In this document: one piece after another, positions 8,027-15,010 of the stretch
Layout: every line of letters begins with the position of its first letter
Numbering within the stretch: position 1 is the stretch's first letter
Source: Microbacteriaceae bacterium
GTDB lineage: Bacteria > Actinomycetota > Actinomycetes > Actinomycetales > Microbacteriaceae
Direction of reading: 5' to 3'
Assembly (NCBI GenBank): GCA_030841285.1
Contig: JAVECW010000091.1
Coordinates: 1 to 39,184 of the forward strand
DNA length: 39,184 nucleotides
Notes under the pieces: generated by a model
Told to the model about the DNA's origin: nothing
What the model saw: only the letters and a program-made list of their open reading frames with translations
The model's database searches: none
Program-made: the position numbers and the translations under genes

Positions 8027-8686
8027 ATGGGCGATCTTCTAACCATTCAGCAGCGACCGGAGAGCCTGTCCGACCAGGTGTTCGCCACCATCCGTGAGGC
8101 GATCATCTCGCGAACGCTTGCACCGGGCAGTGCCGTGACGGAAGCCCAGCTCGCCAAGGACCTGGGCGTGAGTAAGACTCCGGTCCGTGAGGCATTGTTG
8201 CGCCTGCGTGAGGTTGGCCTGGTCCAGTCCATGCCCATCCGTGGCATGACGATCATCGAATCCTCACGCGAGGCTCTGATCCAGGCCTATGAATTGCGCG
8301 GCATCCTGGAATCGTCGGTTGCCAGGCTCGCCGCGCTCAAGGCGTCTGAGGATGAGATTGCCGAACTCGGGGCCATGGCAAAGCAGTCGCTCGAGTTCGC
8401 GCAGCAGCACGACGCCGCCAACTTCCGCCAGACGGATCGGCTGTTTCACGCGGCGGTCTGGCGCGCGGCGGGTAATCCCGAGCTCGAGCGCATCGCTGAG
8501 AATGCCTACCTGCTCAGCAGCGCGTTGCGTGCCATCCACGCTCTGTCGAGCAGCGACTCGATTAAATGCGCTAAGCAGCATGTCGCGATCGCCACCGCCA
8601 TCAAGGGGCGAGACGAGACAAAGGCCGCCGAGCTCGCCGCCAACCATGTGAGGGACGTACTCCAGTACTCCTTGCCATCGGCTTAA
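8027..8686 (+). CDS. GntR-family transcriptional regulator, FCD (FadR) subfamily
   Basis: A 219-residue DNA-binding regulator. The N-terminal winged helix has 'TEAQLAKDLGVSKTPVREALLRLREVGLV', the classic GntR recognition helix and wing. The C-terminal all-helical FCD domain has the spaced metal/ligand residues in 'RLFHAAVW', 'KQHVAIA' and 'AANHVRDV'. FCD regulators normally sense a small organic acid or sugar acid and act as repressors of the adjacent catabolic operon. GAGAGGTGGGG precedes ATG 8027, and the gene starts 39 bp after the amidohydrolase. The likely targets are the two identical 16-bp sites at 6659 and 10378, which would make it autoregulatory and also the regulator of the importer (inference). 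Confidence 0.9.
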   Translation: MGDLLTIQQRPESLSDQVFATIREAIISRTLAPGSAVTEAQLAKDLGVSKTPVREALLRLREVGLVQSMPIRGMTIIESSREALIQAYELRGILESSVARLAALKASEDEIAELGAMAKQSLEFAQQHDAANFRQTDRLFHAAVWRAAGNPELERIAENAYLLSSALRAIHALSSSDSIKCAKQHVAIATAIKGRDETKAAELAANHVRDVLQYSLPSA

Positions 8687-8711
8687 CACACGCACGCACC
8701 GCGCCAGTCGC

Positions 8712-8728
8712 CGCGACCTGAGGTCGCG
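8712..8728. terminator. Short hairpin in the GntR-SDR gap
   Basis: CGCGACC-tga-GGTCGCG is a perfect 7-bp stem with a 3-nt loop, 25 bp after the GntR stop in a 138-bp gap. There is no T-run, so it may only attenuate or stabilise the transcript. Confidence 0.35.
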
Positions 8729-8824
8729 CCCGGCGCCCCATACAAGCACTGGTCTCTCGAGCCCAGCGCTCGGTTTACTGCGCGCTGCTCGAGGACTATT
8801 CGGGCGCGCAACAAAGGGAGAGAG

Positions 8825-9610
8825 ATGGATCTAGGGATAACGGGTCGGGTTGCACTGGTTCTCAGTGCCGGCGGCGGACTCGGGAGTGCGATCGCCGTCG
8901 CGTTGGCCCGCGAAGGGGCAACCGTTTTCGGTTGCGGCTCTAATGCTGAGCGCCTCAAGCACACGGCCCAGCGAGTGAAAGAGGCGGGCGGAACGATGAC
9001 GCCTGTGCTTGCTGATCTCACTCAGGTGGATGCGCTCGGCGACCTCGTCACCTCCGTCAAGCAGCAGGCGGGTCCCATTTCGATCCTGGTCAACATGACC
9101 GGCGGCCCGCCACCTGGCGCGACAGCAGGCGTCGAGGTGGGCACCTGGCAACGGCACTTCGAGTCCATGGTCCTTCCGGTCTTCCGCCTCACCGACCTGG
9201 TGCTTCCGGACATGCGCGAGCAGCGCTGGGGTCGGGTGATCACGAGTACATCCTCTGGAGTCGTCGCTCCGATCCCCAACCTCGGGATCTCGAACGCGCT
9301 CCGGTCGACGCTGGTCGGTTGGTCGAAGAGCCTCTCCGCGGAGGTCGGCCGCGACGGGATCACCGCCAATGTCGTCTTGCCAGGGCGCATCGCCACCGGG
9401 CGGATCGTCAGCCTCGACAACGCCAGGGCCGAGCGCGAAGGTCGCCTGGTTGAGGATGTCGCGGCCGAAAGCGTGGGGAAGATTCCTGTCGGCCGCTACG
9501 GGGATCCTGCCGAGTACGGCGACGTCGTCGCCTTTCTCGCCAGCGAGCGAGCCTCGTACATCACCGGCTCGGTCACCCGAGTCGACGGCGGGATGATCCC
9601 GAGCATCTAG
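8825..9610 (+). CDS. SDR-family protein lacking the canonical catalytic YxxxK motif
   Basis: A 261-residue Rossmann-fold protein of the short-chain dehydrogenase/reductase superfamily. The nucleotide-binding loop is the unusual 'SAGGGLGSA' instead of TGxxxGIG. The Ser region 'ITSTSSGV' is present, but the Tyr and Lys of YxxxK are replaced: the aligned stretch reads 'NLGISNALRS', with Ile and Leu at the catalytic positions. The C-terminal 'YITGSVTRVDGGMIPSI' is normal. This matches a known ketoacyl-reductase-like SDR subgroup with an incomplete tetrad, so it may use a different chemistry or be a non-redox enzyme. AAGGGAGAGAG precedes ATG 8825. It lies between GntR and the RraA-family gene and is probably in the same regulon. 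Confidence 0.88.
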   Translation: MDLGITGRVALVLSAGGGLGSAIAVALAREGATVFGCGSNAERLKHTAQRVKEAGGTMTPVLADLTQVDALGDLVTSVKQQAGPISILVNMTGGPPPGATAGVEVGTWQRHFESMVLPVFRLTDLVLPDMREQRWGRVITSTSSGVVAPIPNLGISNALRSTLVGWSKSLSAEVGRDGITANVVLPGRIATGRIVSLDNARAEREGRLVEDVAAESVGKIPVGRYGDPAEYGDVVAFLASERASYITGSVTRVDGGMIPSI

Positions 9611-9663
9611 GGCAAACGGCTGGGGAAACCCAGCGTCTGATGAAAGAACAAGGAGTAGCACCA

Positions 9664-10335
9664 ATGCGTACAGCACAAGAGAAGAAAGACATCCGCGAGC
9701 GATACCTCGCGGTGGACACGGCGAATGTGGCCGACACCCTGGACAAGCTCGGCCTTCCCGACCAGGGGCTTGCGGCCGATTTCGTCCCGTACTCGGGGGA
9801 GCGACTGGGTGGTTGGGCGTACACCATCGCTGGTCAGACCCAGCCGTACGAGGGCACGGGCGACGCGAAGAAGATGGAGGCGTGCGCCGGCATCTCCGAG
9901 GGTGAGATCTCGGTATGGAGCGGAAACGGCGTTGGTGTCTGCTACTTCGGTGAGCTCATCGCGATCGGGATGAAGGAGCGCGGATCGGTGGGAGCGCTCG
10001 TCGATGGCGGCATCCGCGATGTGCGCTGGCTCCGCGAGCACGAGTTCCCAGTCTTCGCGCGCTACCGGACTCCTACCCAGTCCATCGGTCGGTGGAAGGT
10101 GACGTCGTGGCAGGAGCCCATCTCCATCCCCGGTGCGACCTCGACCTGGGTCGCTGTCGCCCCCGGCGACTTCGTTCTCGCGGATGAGGATGGCGCCATC
10201 GTGATCCCGGATGCCTATGTCGAGCAGGTGCTCGCCGAGGCCGAGTCGCTCACGGTGACCGAGGTCAAAGTGCGCGAAGCGCTCCGGCAGGGTCGGACCC
10301 TGGCCGAGTGCCTCGCCGAATTCGGACACGTCTAG
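9664..10335 (+). CDS. RraA-family protein (HMG/CHA aldolase or oxaloacetate-decarboxylase-like lyase)
   Basis: A 223-residue protein of the RraA/class II pyruvate aldolase fold. Family enzymes cleave 4-hydroxy-4-methyl-2-oxoglutarate-type acids or decarboxylate oxaloacetate with Mg; true RraA proteins inhibit RNase E. The active-site signature of the lyases is D-X20-R-D; here it reads E97-X20-R118-D119 ('GELIA...DGGIRD'), so the metal-site Asp is replaced by Glu. ATG 9664 has AAGGAG upstream; the in-frame ATG at 9640 has no such site. It starts 53 bp after the SDR. With an amidohydrolase and an importer in the regulon, a lyase acting on a 2-keto acid intermediate is more likely than an RNase regulator. 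Confidence 0.85.
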   Translation: MRTAQEKKDIRERYLAVDTANVADTLDKLGLPDQGLAADFVPYSGERLGGWAYTIAGQTQPYEGTGDAKKMEACAGISEGEISVWSGNGVGVCYFGELIAIGMKERGSVGALVDGGIRDVRWLREHEFPVFARYRTPTQSIGRWKVTSWQEPISIPGATSTWVAVAPGDFVLADEDGAIVIPDAYVEQVLAEAESLTVTEVKVREALRQGRTLAECLAEFGHV

Positions 10336-10377
10336 GCCACGGTCTGCCACTCGTAACGCGCAGGAAATATATGTAGC

Positions 10378-10393
10378 GTACGGTATATCGTAT
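10378..10393. promoter_or_regulatory. GntR-type operator, copy 2 (upstream of amino-acid-type importer)
   Basis: Identical over 16 nt (GTACGGTATATCGTAT) to the site at 6659-6674. It lies in the 164-bp gap between the RraA-family gene and the binding-protein gene, so the importer seems to have its own promoter under the same regulator. Confidence 0.65.
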
Positions 10394-10499
10394 TCCGCCA
10401 GCGGTCGCCTAGCCCGCCGACGGAACCGGCAGTTTTTTACGGGCCGCATGGCTCACACAGCGAGGAATTTACGTTCCGAAACGACAGAAGGATTGCAAG

Positions 10500-11393
10500 A
10501 TGGGTTCGAGCAAAACCGTCAAAACCTTGGCACTAGCCGTGGGAACCGTCACCGCCCTGCTCCTGGCTGGATGCGCATCCACCCCCGCACCGGCGGCGAG
10601 CGCGAGTGGCAGCGCCAACGCGCTCTACAAGAGCTCGCCTGCGCTGGTGAAGATCCAGGCGGCAGGCGTCTTCAACATCGGCGTGGACACAGAGCCTCCG
10701 CTGTCGTCGATCTCGGGCGGCAAAGCCGTCGGTGTCATCCCTGATGTGCTTGCCGAGTTCGTCAAGCGCGTCGGCATGACCGTGAAGATCAATGCCGTCG
10801 CGACCCCATTCAGCAGCATGGTGCCTGAGGTCCAGAGCAACCGCATCGACACGATCGCCGCCGGCATGTACAACACGCCGGCACGCGCACAGGTCGTGAA
10901 CTTCACCGAGCCGATCGTCTACAACCCGGGCACACTCATCGTTGCCCCTGGCAACCCCAAGAAGATCAACGGGATCACCACAGCGAGCCTGCACGGTCTC
11001 ACGGTCGGAAGCTACGCGGGCACGACCCTGCTCACCGAGCTCCAGGCTCTCGCTGCAAAGGACCCATCGATCCAGGTCAAGGCGTTCACGACGGCGCCTC
11101 TGCTCGCGCTCGCCGTGTCGCAGGGCCAGGTTGACGCCGGCTACATCGACCAGGTGTCCGGCGCGTACTTCCTGAAGCAGGACCCGACCCTCAAGTACCA
11201 GGTCCTGACGAACCTGGCGGGCGCCGACCCCAAGTCTGCAACGGGCGACTGCCTCCCGGTCAACAAGAGTGACCCCCAGTTCGTGACCCTGTTCAACAAG
11301 GTCTACGACCAGATGAAGGCCGACGGTACGGCAGCGAAGATCATGACCAGCAACGGCCTCACTCCTCCGGCCAGCTTCTACAACCTCAAGTAA
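10500..11393 (+). CDS. Polar-amino-acid-type ABC transporter substrate-binding lipoprotein (family 3)
   Basis: A 297-residue lipoprotein with signal sequence and lipobox LLAGC (Cys25). The mature domain has family-3 binding-protein landmarks: 'FNIGVDTEPPLSSISGGKAVGVIPDVLAEF', 'IDTIAAGMYNTPARAQVVNFTEP', 'LTVGSYAGTT' and 'GQVDAGYIDQVSGAYF'. The usual ligands are polar amino acids or related amines. ATG 10500 follows AAGGA. It is the first gene of a three-gene importer and is followed by a strong hairpin before the permease, which fits the higher amount of binding protein these systems need. The shared operator upstream links it to the amidohydrolase operon, so the real ligand may be the amidohydrolase substrate. 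Confidence 0.9.
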   Translation: MGSSKTVKTLALAVGTVTALLLAGCASTPAPAASASGSANALYKSSPALVKIQAAGVFNIGVDTEPPLSSISGGKAVGVIPDVLAEFVKRVGMTVKINAVATPFSSMVPEVQSNRIDTIAAGMYNTPARAQVVNFTEPIVYNPGTLIVAPGNPKKINGITTASLHGLTVGSYAGTTLLTELQALAAKDPSIQVKAFTTAPLLALAVSQGQVDAGYIDQVSGAYFLKQDPTLKYQVLTNLAGADPKSATGDCLPVNKSDPQFVTLFNKVYDQMKADGTAAKIMTSNGLTPPASFYNLK

Positions 11394-11405
11394 CGAACGC
11401 AGTGG

Positions 11406-11438
11406 CTTCGGCTCGCTTCGTGAGGAAGCGAGCCGAAG
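11406..11438 (+). terminator. Intra-operon hairpin between binding protein and permease genes
   Basis: CTTCGGCTCGCTTC and GAAGCGAGCCGAAG form a perfect 14-bp stem with a 5-nt loop, starting 12 bp after the binding-protein stop. No T-run follows, so partial termination or 3'-end protection of the upstream message is likely. Such structures commonly raise binding-protein levels over membrane subunits. Confidence 0.7.
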
Positions 11439-11480
11439 TGCTCCGTCAGCGGCGAAATCTGACAGTCCAGAAAGGCAAAA

Positions 11481-12158
11481 GTGGGCGAGATTGCAAGTTG
11501 GCTTCCGAGTCTCCTAACGGGACTCGGGGTGACGGTCGAGCTGACCGTGTTCTCGATGGTGTTCGGGCTCGTCGTGGGACTTGTCCTCGCGACGATTCGC
11601 TTGGAGCCGCGTAACAGGTGGCTCTACATCCCGGCGACCATCTACATCGAGGTGATTCGTGGGACGCCGCTGATCCTGCAGCTCTTCTTTGCATACTTCG
11701 CCCTCCCGGCGGCCGGCATCCGTCTGGATCCGTTCATCGCTGGAGTGCTCGCGCTAGGCATCAACTACAGCGCATACCTGAGCGAGGTCTTCCGATCGAG
11801 CATCAAGGCCGTGCCCCACGGACAGTGGGAAGCAGCTTCAAGCATCGGCATGCCGTGGGTGCTGGTCATGTGGCGGATCATCCTGCCGCAGGCCGGCCGG
11901 ATCGCGCTGCCCGCCACGGGAAACTATTTCATCGCCCTCTTCAAGGACAGCGCCCTGGCGTCGACGATCTCCGTCACGGAGCTTCTCTTCAGCGGCCAGA
12001 TCCTGGCCGCTGCGAGCTTCAACTACTTTGGCATCTACGCCGTCGTTGCCGTCTTCTACCTTGCCGTCAGCTACCCATCGAGCCTTGGTCTTCGCGCACT
12101 TGAGCGCCGCCTCGAGCTGAGCAGGCGTAAGGCGAGACCAAAGCGAGTCGCGGCATGA
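11481..12158 (+). CDS. Amino acid ABC transporter permease (HisM/GlnP family)
   Basis: A 225-residue membrane subunit with the HEQRO/HisMQ pattern: 'LLTGLGVTVELTVFSMVFGLVVG' at the N terminus, 'YIEVIRGTPLILQLFF', and the EAA loop in 'GQWEAASSIGMPWVLVMWRIILPQA'. The last helix is followed by a basic tail. Only one permease gene is present, so it probably forms a homodimer. GTG 11481 has AGAAAGG upstream. It lies 87 bp after the binding-protein gene, with the strong hairpin in the gap, and 39 bp before the ATPase gene. Confidence 0.9.
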   Translation: MGEIASWLPSLLTGLGVTVELTVFSMVFGLVVGLVLATIRLEPRNRWLYIPATIYIEVIRGTPLILQLFFAYFALPAAGIRLDPFIAGVLALGINYSAYLSEVFRSSIKAVPHGQWEAASSIGMPWVLVMWRIILPQAGRIALPATGNYFIALFKDSALASTISVTELLFSGQILAAASFNYFGIYAVVAVFYLAVSYPSSLGLRALERRLELSRRKARPKRVAA

Positions 12159-12197
12159 TGTTGCGATCGCAGGGCGAGGGTATGAACACCGGACAGG

Positions 12198-13004
12198 ATG
12201 GTTTTCACTGTGGATGAAGCAACGAACAAGAGCCCCCTGATTCAAGCGAAGAATGTCACCAAGAGCTATGGGGATTTGCCCGTACTCCATGACTTCAGCC
12301 TGGATGTCGACCGCGGCGAGGTCGTGGTCCTGATTGGTCCGAGCGGGTCGGGAAAGACGACGTTCATCCGCACGCTCAACGGTCTTGAAACGATCGATTC
12401 AGGGCGGATCAGCATCAACGGCACTGTGCTTGCCGATTCGAAACCCCTGGACAAGGGCAAGCCGCACAAGCCGAACCATCGCAGCCTTCAGAAGGTTCGG
12501 CTGGATGTGGGGATGGTTTTCCAGCAGTTCAACCTCTTCCCTCACCTGACCGCCGCGGAAAACGTGATGGAGGCGCCGGTGTGGGTTCGCAAGATCCCGC
12601 AGAAGGATGCACGAAAGCGTGCACTCGAGCTGTTGGATCGCATGGGTCTCGCCGATCGTGCCGACCACTATCCGCACGAACTCTCGGGCGGCCAGCAGCA
12701 GCGCGTCGCGATTTCCCGTTCCCTGGCGATGGACCCTGTGGCGATCCTCTTCGACGAGGTCACCTCCGCGCTGGATCCCGAGTTGGTCGGCGAAGTCCTT
12801 CGGGCCATGCGCCAGCTGGCCGCAGACGGCATGACGATGATTGTCGTCACTCACGAGATGCAGTTTGCGCGACAAGTGGCAGACCGCGTTGTCATGATGG
12901 CGAGCGGAAGGCTGGTTGAGGCCGGCACGCCGGAGCAGATCTTCGCTTCACCGACGGACCCTCGCACCGCGAAGTTCCTGCAGAGCGTCGTTCACCCGCA
13001 GTAG
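12198..13004 (+). CDS. Amino acid ABC transporter ATP-binding protein
   Basis: A 268-residue cytosolic ATPase with Walker A GPSGSGKT at 47-54, a Q-loop near 109, LSGGQ at 162-166, Walker B ILFDE at 183-187 and the switch His at 219. 'DEVTSALDPELVGEVL' and 'THEMQFARQVADRV' are diagnostic of the GlnQ/HisP polar amino acid group. An insertion of about 15 residues near 83-98 ('KPLDKGKPHKPNHR') lies between the Walker A and Q-loop regions. The start may be ATG 12198 or GTG 12210; both have weak ribosome-binding sites. Confidence 0.9.
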   Translation: MVFTVDEATNKSPLIQAKNVTKSYGDLPVLHDFSLDVDRGEVVVLIGPSGSGKTTFIRTLNGLETIDSGRISINGTVLADSKPLDKGKPHKPNHRSLQKVRLDVGMVFQQFNLFPHLTAAENVMEAPVWVRKIPQKDARKRALELLDRMGLADRADHYPHELSGGQQQRVAISRSLAMDPVAILFDEVTSALDPELVGEVLRAMRQLAADGMTMIVVTHEMQFARQVADRVVMMASGRLVEAGTPEQIFASPTDPRTAKFLQSVVHPQ

Positions 13005-13045
13005 CAGACCCAGGTCTCCTTTCGCCCCTCTCGAGAGCGGCGTCG

Positions 13046-13062
13046 CGACTCGCGTAGAGTCG
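13046..13062. promoter_or_regulatory. Small inverted repeat upstream of the Gfo/Idh-ThuA operon
   Basis: CGACTC-5 nt-GAGTCG lies 45 bp before the start of the first dehydrogenase gene, in the 102-bp gap after the ATPase. It could be an operator of this operon; the evidence is position and symmetry only. Confidence 0.3.
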
Positions 13063-13106
13063 TTGGACGCGCAATCCTCGGGTGAGTGCGAGACAAAGGA
13101 GTTGAA

Positions 13107-14294
13107 ATGGGTGCCGCCAATTCCCCAGCCCTGAACGTTGCCATGGTCGGGTATGGGTTCATGGGGGCCGCCCATTCCCAGGGCTGGCGCGTCGCCCCTC
13201 GATTTTTCGACTTACCCAGGGAACCTCGCCTGTCCGTGATCGTCGGCCGCGATGCCGGCCGAGCCGCTGCCGCCGCCACGAAGTTCGGCTGGGATGAGGT
13301 CGAGACCGACTGGCGGCGCGTGATCGAGCGCGACGATATCGACCTCATCGACATCTGCTCTCCCGGTTCCAGCCACGCGGAGATTGCGATTGCGGCGCTC
13401 AATGCGGGGAAGCATGTGCTGTGCGAAAAGCCCCTTGCCAACACCGTCGCGGAGGCGGAGCTCATGGCGGAGGCGGCCGAAGTTGCGGCCCGCTCCGGCG
13501 TGTACGCCATGGTCGGCTTCAGCTATCGCCGGGTCCCAGCCATCACGTTCGCCCGGGACCTGGTCGCCCAGGGCAGGGTCGGAGACATCCGCCAGGTGCG
13601 CGCCCAGTACCTGCAGGATTGGCTGGTCGACGCACAAGGGCCGATGACCTGGCGCCTCGACAAGGAGCAGGCTGGCTCGGGATCGCTGGGCGACATCGGT
13701 GCGCACGCGATCGACGCGGTGCAGTTCATCACGGGCGAGAGGCTCGAGTCGGTCAGCGGCATCCTGCACACGTTCGTGACCGAGCGGCCGCTCCTTGGCG
13801 AGTCGGTCGGCCTCAGCGGTACGGCCTCGAGCGAGTATGGCCGGGTCACGGTCGACGATGTCGCAATGTTCACCGGGCGCCTGAGCGGTGGCGCACTCGG
13901 GTCTTTCGAGGCCACGCGGTACGCGACCGGCAGGAGGAACGCCCTGCGGCTGGAATTCAGCGGATCGGAGGGCGCGATCGCGTTCGACCTCGAGCGGATG
14001 AATGAGCTCGAGTTCTATGACGGGCGCGACGCCGCCGGTGAGCAGGGTTTCCGGCGGATCCTCGTGACCGAGCCCGAGCATCCGTACATGGCCGCGTGGT
14101 GGCCGACCGGACATGGCATCGGCTACGAACATCCGTTCTCGCACCAGGTGCGAGACCTCGTCACCGACATCGCGGAAGGCAGGCAGCCGCGGCCGTCCTT
14201 CGCAGATGGACTTCAGGTTCAGCGCGTTCTCGCGGCCGTCGAAACCAGTGCAACGACAGGAAGCGCCTGGACCACAATAGGAGGAGAAGCATGA
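13107..14294 (+). CDS. Gfo/Idh/MocA-family oxidoreductase 1 (levoglucosan-dehydrogenase-like)
   Basis: An NAD(P)-dependent sugar dehydrogenase of 395 residues. The Rossmann loop is 'VAMVGYGFMGAAHS' near residues 11-24, the Gfo/Idh catalytic 'CEKPLAN' is near 112, and the substrate-domain residues 'GSLGDIGAHAIDAVQFI' carry the conserved D-x-x-x-H. The sequence around 'QDWLVDAQGPMTWRLDK' and 'GHGIGYEHPFSHQVRDL' resembles the levoglucosan dehydrogenase/inositol dehydrogenase branch, which oxidises C3 or a ring hydroxyl; this comparison is from memory. AAGGAG precedes ATG 13107. The stop overlaps the start of the ThuA-like gene (ATGA). It begins an operon of five tightly packed genes. Confidence 0.88.
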   Translation: MGAANSPALNVAMVGYGFMGAAHSQGWRVAPRFFDLPREPRLSVIVGRDAGRAAAAATKFGWDEVETDWRRVIERDDIDLIDICSPGSSHAEIAIAALNAGKHVLCEKPLANTVAEAELMAEAAEVAARSGVYAMVGFSYRRVPAITFARDLVAQGRVGDIRQVRAQYLQDWLVDAQGPMTWRLDKEQAGSGSLGDIGAHAIDAVQFITGERLESVSGILHTFVTERPLLGESVGLSGTASSEYGRVTVDDVAMFTGRLSGGALGSFEATRYATGRRNALRLEFSGSEGAIAFDLERMNELEFYDGRDAAGEQGFRRILVTEPEHPYMAAWWPTGHGIGYEHPFSHQVRDLVTDIAEGRQPRPSFADGLQVQRVLAAVETSATTGSAWTTIGGEA

Positions 14295-15010
14295 CCGCCG
14301 CACCATCCGATTCGACCGCCACGCGTCGCGCGCTCGTCGTGCGTGGGGGGTGGGACGGCCACCAACCCGTCGAGACGACCGACCTGTTCATCCCCTTCCT
14401 CGAGGCGAACGGATTCGAGGTTCGCGTCGAGGACTCGCCGAAACCGTACGCGGATGCCGATTACCTGGGGACCGTCGACCTCATCGTCCAGACCAACACC
14501 ATGTCGACGATCGAGCCGGACGAGTTCGCCGGGCTCCGCCAGGCGATCGAGAGCGGCACAGGATTCGCCGGTTGGCACGGCGGCATCGCGGATTCGTATC
14601 GCAACACCGTGGACTACCTGCAACTCGTGGGCGGACAGTTCGCGGCGCATCCTGGCAAACGGCCTGAGGAGCGCACGGGCGAGCAGTCGGATAACTACGT
14701 CCCGTACACGGTTAATATGCTGCCCGCAGCGGCGGAGCATCCGATCACTCAGGGCATCGGAGACTTCGAGCTCGTCACCGAGCAATACTGGGTCCTGCAC
14801 GACGACCTCAACGATGTGCTCGCAACGACAACGCAGGCGGTGCGCCCGTGGGATCCTTGGCACCGGCCGGTGACATCCCCCGCGATCTGGACCAGGCAGT
14901 GGGGCAAGGGCCGGATCTTCGTGTCGACGCCGGGACACCGGATCGAGATCGTCGAGAATCCAATCGTTCGCACCATCATCGAGAGGGGACTGTTGTGGGC
15001 GGCACGCTGA
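14291..15010 (+). CDS. ThuA-like domain protein (trehalose-utilisation/3-keto-sugar type)
   Basis: A 239-residue protein of the class I glutamine-amidotransferase-like fold with ThuA features: 'ALVVRGGWDGHQPVETTDLF', 'GTVDLIVQTNTMSTIEPDEFAGLRQAIESGTGFAGWHGG', 'YRNTVDYLQLVGGQFAAHPG' and 'RIFVSTPGHR'. In Sinorhizobium ThuA works with the Gfo/Idh enzyme ThuB in trehalose use, and the family has been linked to 3-keto-glycoside turnover. Here it is flanked by two Gfo/Idh genes, with overlaps at both ends (ATGA upstream; the next GTG lies 16 bases inside its 3' end), so the same partnership is likely. Confidence 0.88.
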   Translation: MTAAPSDSTATRRALVVRGGWDGHQPVETTDLFIPFLEANGFEVRVEDSPKPYADADYLGTVDLIVQTNTMSTIEPDEFAGLRQAIESGTGFAGWHGGIADSYRNTVDYLQLVGGQFAAHPGKRPEERTGEQSDNYVPYTVNMLPAAAEHPITQGIGDFELVTEQYWVLHDDLNDVLATTTQAVRPWDPWHRPVTSPAIWTRQWGKGRIFVSTPGHRIEIVENPIVRTIIERGLLWAAR

